The notes under the pieces are model-generated. The model ran no database searches, had not been told where the DNA came from, and saw only the letters and a program-made list of their open reading frames with translations. DNA of 64,000 bases from Verrucomicrobia bacterium LW23 (GTDB taxonomy: Bacteria; Verrucomicrobiota; Verrucomicrobiia; Methylacidiphilales; UBA1321), in the NCBI GenBank assembly GCA_003054695.1, contig QAZA01000001.1:1-64000 (forward strand), given 5' to 3'. A program made the translations under genes and the position numbers. This document shows, in pieces, positions 63,150-64,000 of the stretch; position 1 is the first letter of the stretch; every line of letters begins with the position of its first letter.

Positions 63150-64000
63150 CTACCCTGAAATTCCCATCGCGGCGCGATCGAGGAAGGCGGCGGGGGAGGA
63201 GCCGGTGCGCTCGCGGCGCTCCTTGTAGCGGGCGATGAGGGCTTTGGCGCTGGGGAAGAGGACGGGACAGCAGCCGAGCTCCTGGCAGAAGGCTTTGGAG
63301 AAGTGGCTGAGGCTGGAGTAGCCGACTTCGAGCGCGGCTTCGGTGACGTTGTGCTTGCCGCTCAGCAGCAGCTCCGCGGCGCGATCCATGCGCACGCGGC
63401 GCAGGTATTGCGGGATGGTCATGCCCATCTCGCGGGAGAAGGTGCGGCTGAGGTAGAAGGGGGAGCAGCCGACGCGCGCGCCGAGCTGTTCGATGTCCGG
63501 CGGCTCCGAGAGGTTGGCGTTGAGAATGGCCAGGGCGCGCTCCACGCGCTCGCGGGCCACGCGCTTTTGGCGCTGGCAGAAAAGTTCCTCGCCCTTGGGC
63601 TGGAAGACGATCTGCGCCAGCAGCTCCAGGGCCTTGCTCTGGTACCAGATGGGGAAGGCCATTGGCGAGACGGGCGGGTTGCTGAGGCTGGCGGCCAGGT
63701 TTTGCTGGGCCATGCTCATCGGGCCCACGGGGCCGGCAAAGTGAGAGGAGCCGCGGCGCCCCATCCAGGCGCGCACGCTGGGGCGCAGGGCTTCGGCCAT
63801 GGGCTCCAGGTGGGTGGCCACGTAGCCGCGGGAGAGCTCGACGGTGATGAAGGAGTGGCGGCCGGCCTCGCGGGTGGCGCTCAGCGCCTCATTGCCGCTG
63901 CAGTAGAAGCCTAGTGTGTTGGAGTTGAAGACGGACTCGGCGGCGCGATCGCGCACCACGCCGGTGCCGCTGGTGTTCAGGCACACTTCCATGGAGTCGG
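63150..64000 (-). CDS. AraC-family transcriptional regulator (5' end beyond the window)
   Basis: The C-terminal double helix-turn-helix is complete: PDIEQLGARVGCSPFYLSRT, MGMTIPQYLRRVRMDRAAEL and VTEAALEVGYSSLSHFSKAF. The N-terminal part (EVCLNTSGTGVVRDRAAESV ...) looks like a sensor domain and its reading frame stays open to the window end. The gene is probably truncated here, although ATG 63990-63992 could serve as a start. Target unknown. Confidence 0.85.
   Translation of the reverse strand, partial: DSMEVCLNTSGTGVVRDRAAESVFNSNTLGFYCSGNEALSATREAGRHSFITVELSRGYVATHLEPMAEALRPSVRAWMGRRGSSHFAGPVGPMSMAQQNLAASLSNPPVSPMAFPIWYQSKALELLAQIVFQPKGEELFCQRQKRVARERVERALAILNANLSEPPDIEQLGARVGCSPFYLSRTFSREMGMTIPQYLRRVRMDRAAELLLSGKHNVTEAALEVGYSSLSHFSKAFCQELGCCPVLFPSAKALIARYKERRERTGSSPAAFLDRAAMGISG

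Overview
The window is GC-rich chromosomal DNA from an aerobic Gram-negative bacterium. Gene content points to Verrucomicrobiota, most likely an Opitutales/Opitutaceae relative, but this is inference from content, not a database match. The evidence is an alternative complex III (ActABCDEF) operon joined to a cbb3-type oxidase, an outer-membrane assembly pair (LptE-like, BamD-like), a DUF1189 protein, a CBS/DRTGG pyrophosphatase, a GH38 mannosidase and many long palindromic intergenic repeats. No rRNA, tRNA or CRISPR was seen. The one structural RNA recognised is tmRNA.

Layout. 0-7 kb: small membrane protein, gamma-carbonic anhydrase, a MoxR ATPase with an unknown partner, an inverted-repeat cassette holding a toxin-antitoxin remnant, then a His-rich membrane protein coupled to speD. 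7-17 kb: RND/MMPL exporter, scpB, overlapping rpmH-rnpA, a STAS protein, LptE-like and BamD-like genes, and an MsbA-type ABC exporter. 17-30 kb: TetR and LacI regulators, PPK2, a thioesterase, a tiny lipoprotein with its own promoter and terminator, a DUF1189/heptosyltransferase/PIG-L deacetylase operon, a CbiX plus DR2241-like pair, and a second ABC exporter. 30-38 kb: a chemoreceptor and CheW, a protein with an FBXO31-like motif, modB with a perfect 490-bp tandem duplication, and tmRNA (ssrA). 38-45 kb: secreted unknowns, a His-rich LarC-like protein, an intact type II toxin-antitoxin pair, GH38 mannosidase and Rex.

45-58 kb is the functional core. Rex (minus strand) faces away from eleven tightly packed plus-strand genes, actABCDEF, one unknown, ccoS, ccoN, ccoO and a monoheme cytochrome c, closed by a clear terminator. 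A perfect 18-bp Rex operator lies upstream of actA. Together these suggest a quinol-to-oxygen electron-transport module controlled by the NADH/NAD+ ratio. 58-64 kb holds a head-to-head prenyl synthase, RNase D, a family II pyrophosphatase, two small unknowns and an AraC regulator cut by the window end.

The strongest unusual signals are the Rex-ACIII-cbb3 unit, the inverted-repeat cassette whose antitoxin has lost its DNA-binding helix-turn-helix, the exact modB duplication, the rpmH/rnpA overlap, several families of nested palindromic repeats, and a LarC-like protein that has lost its signature residues but gained a very long His tract.
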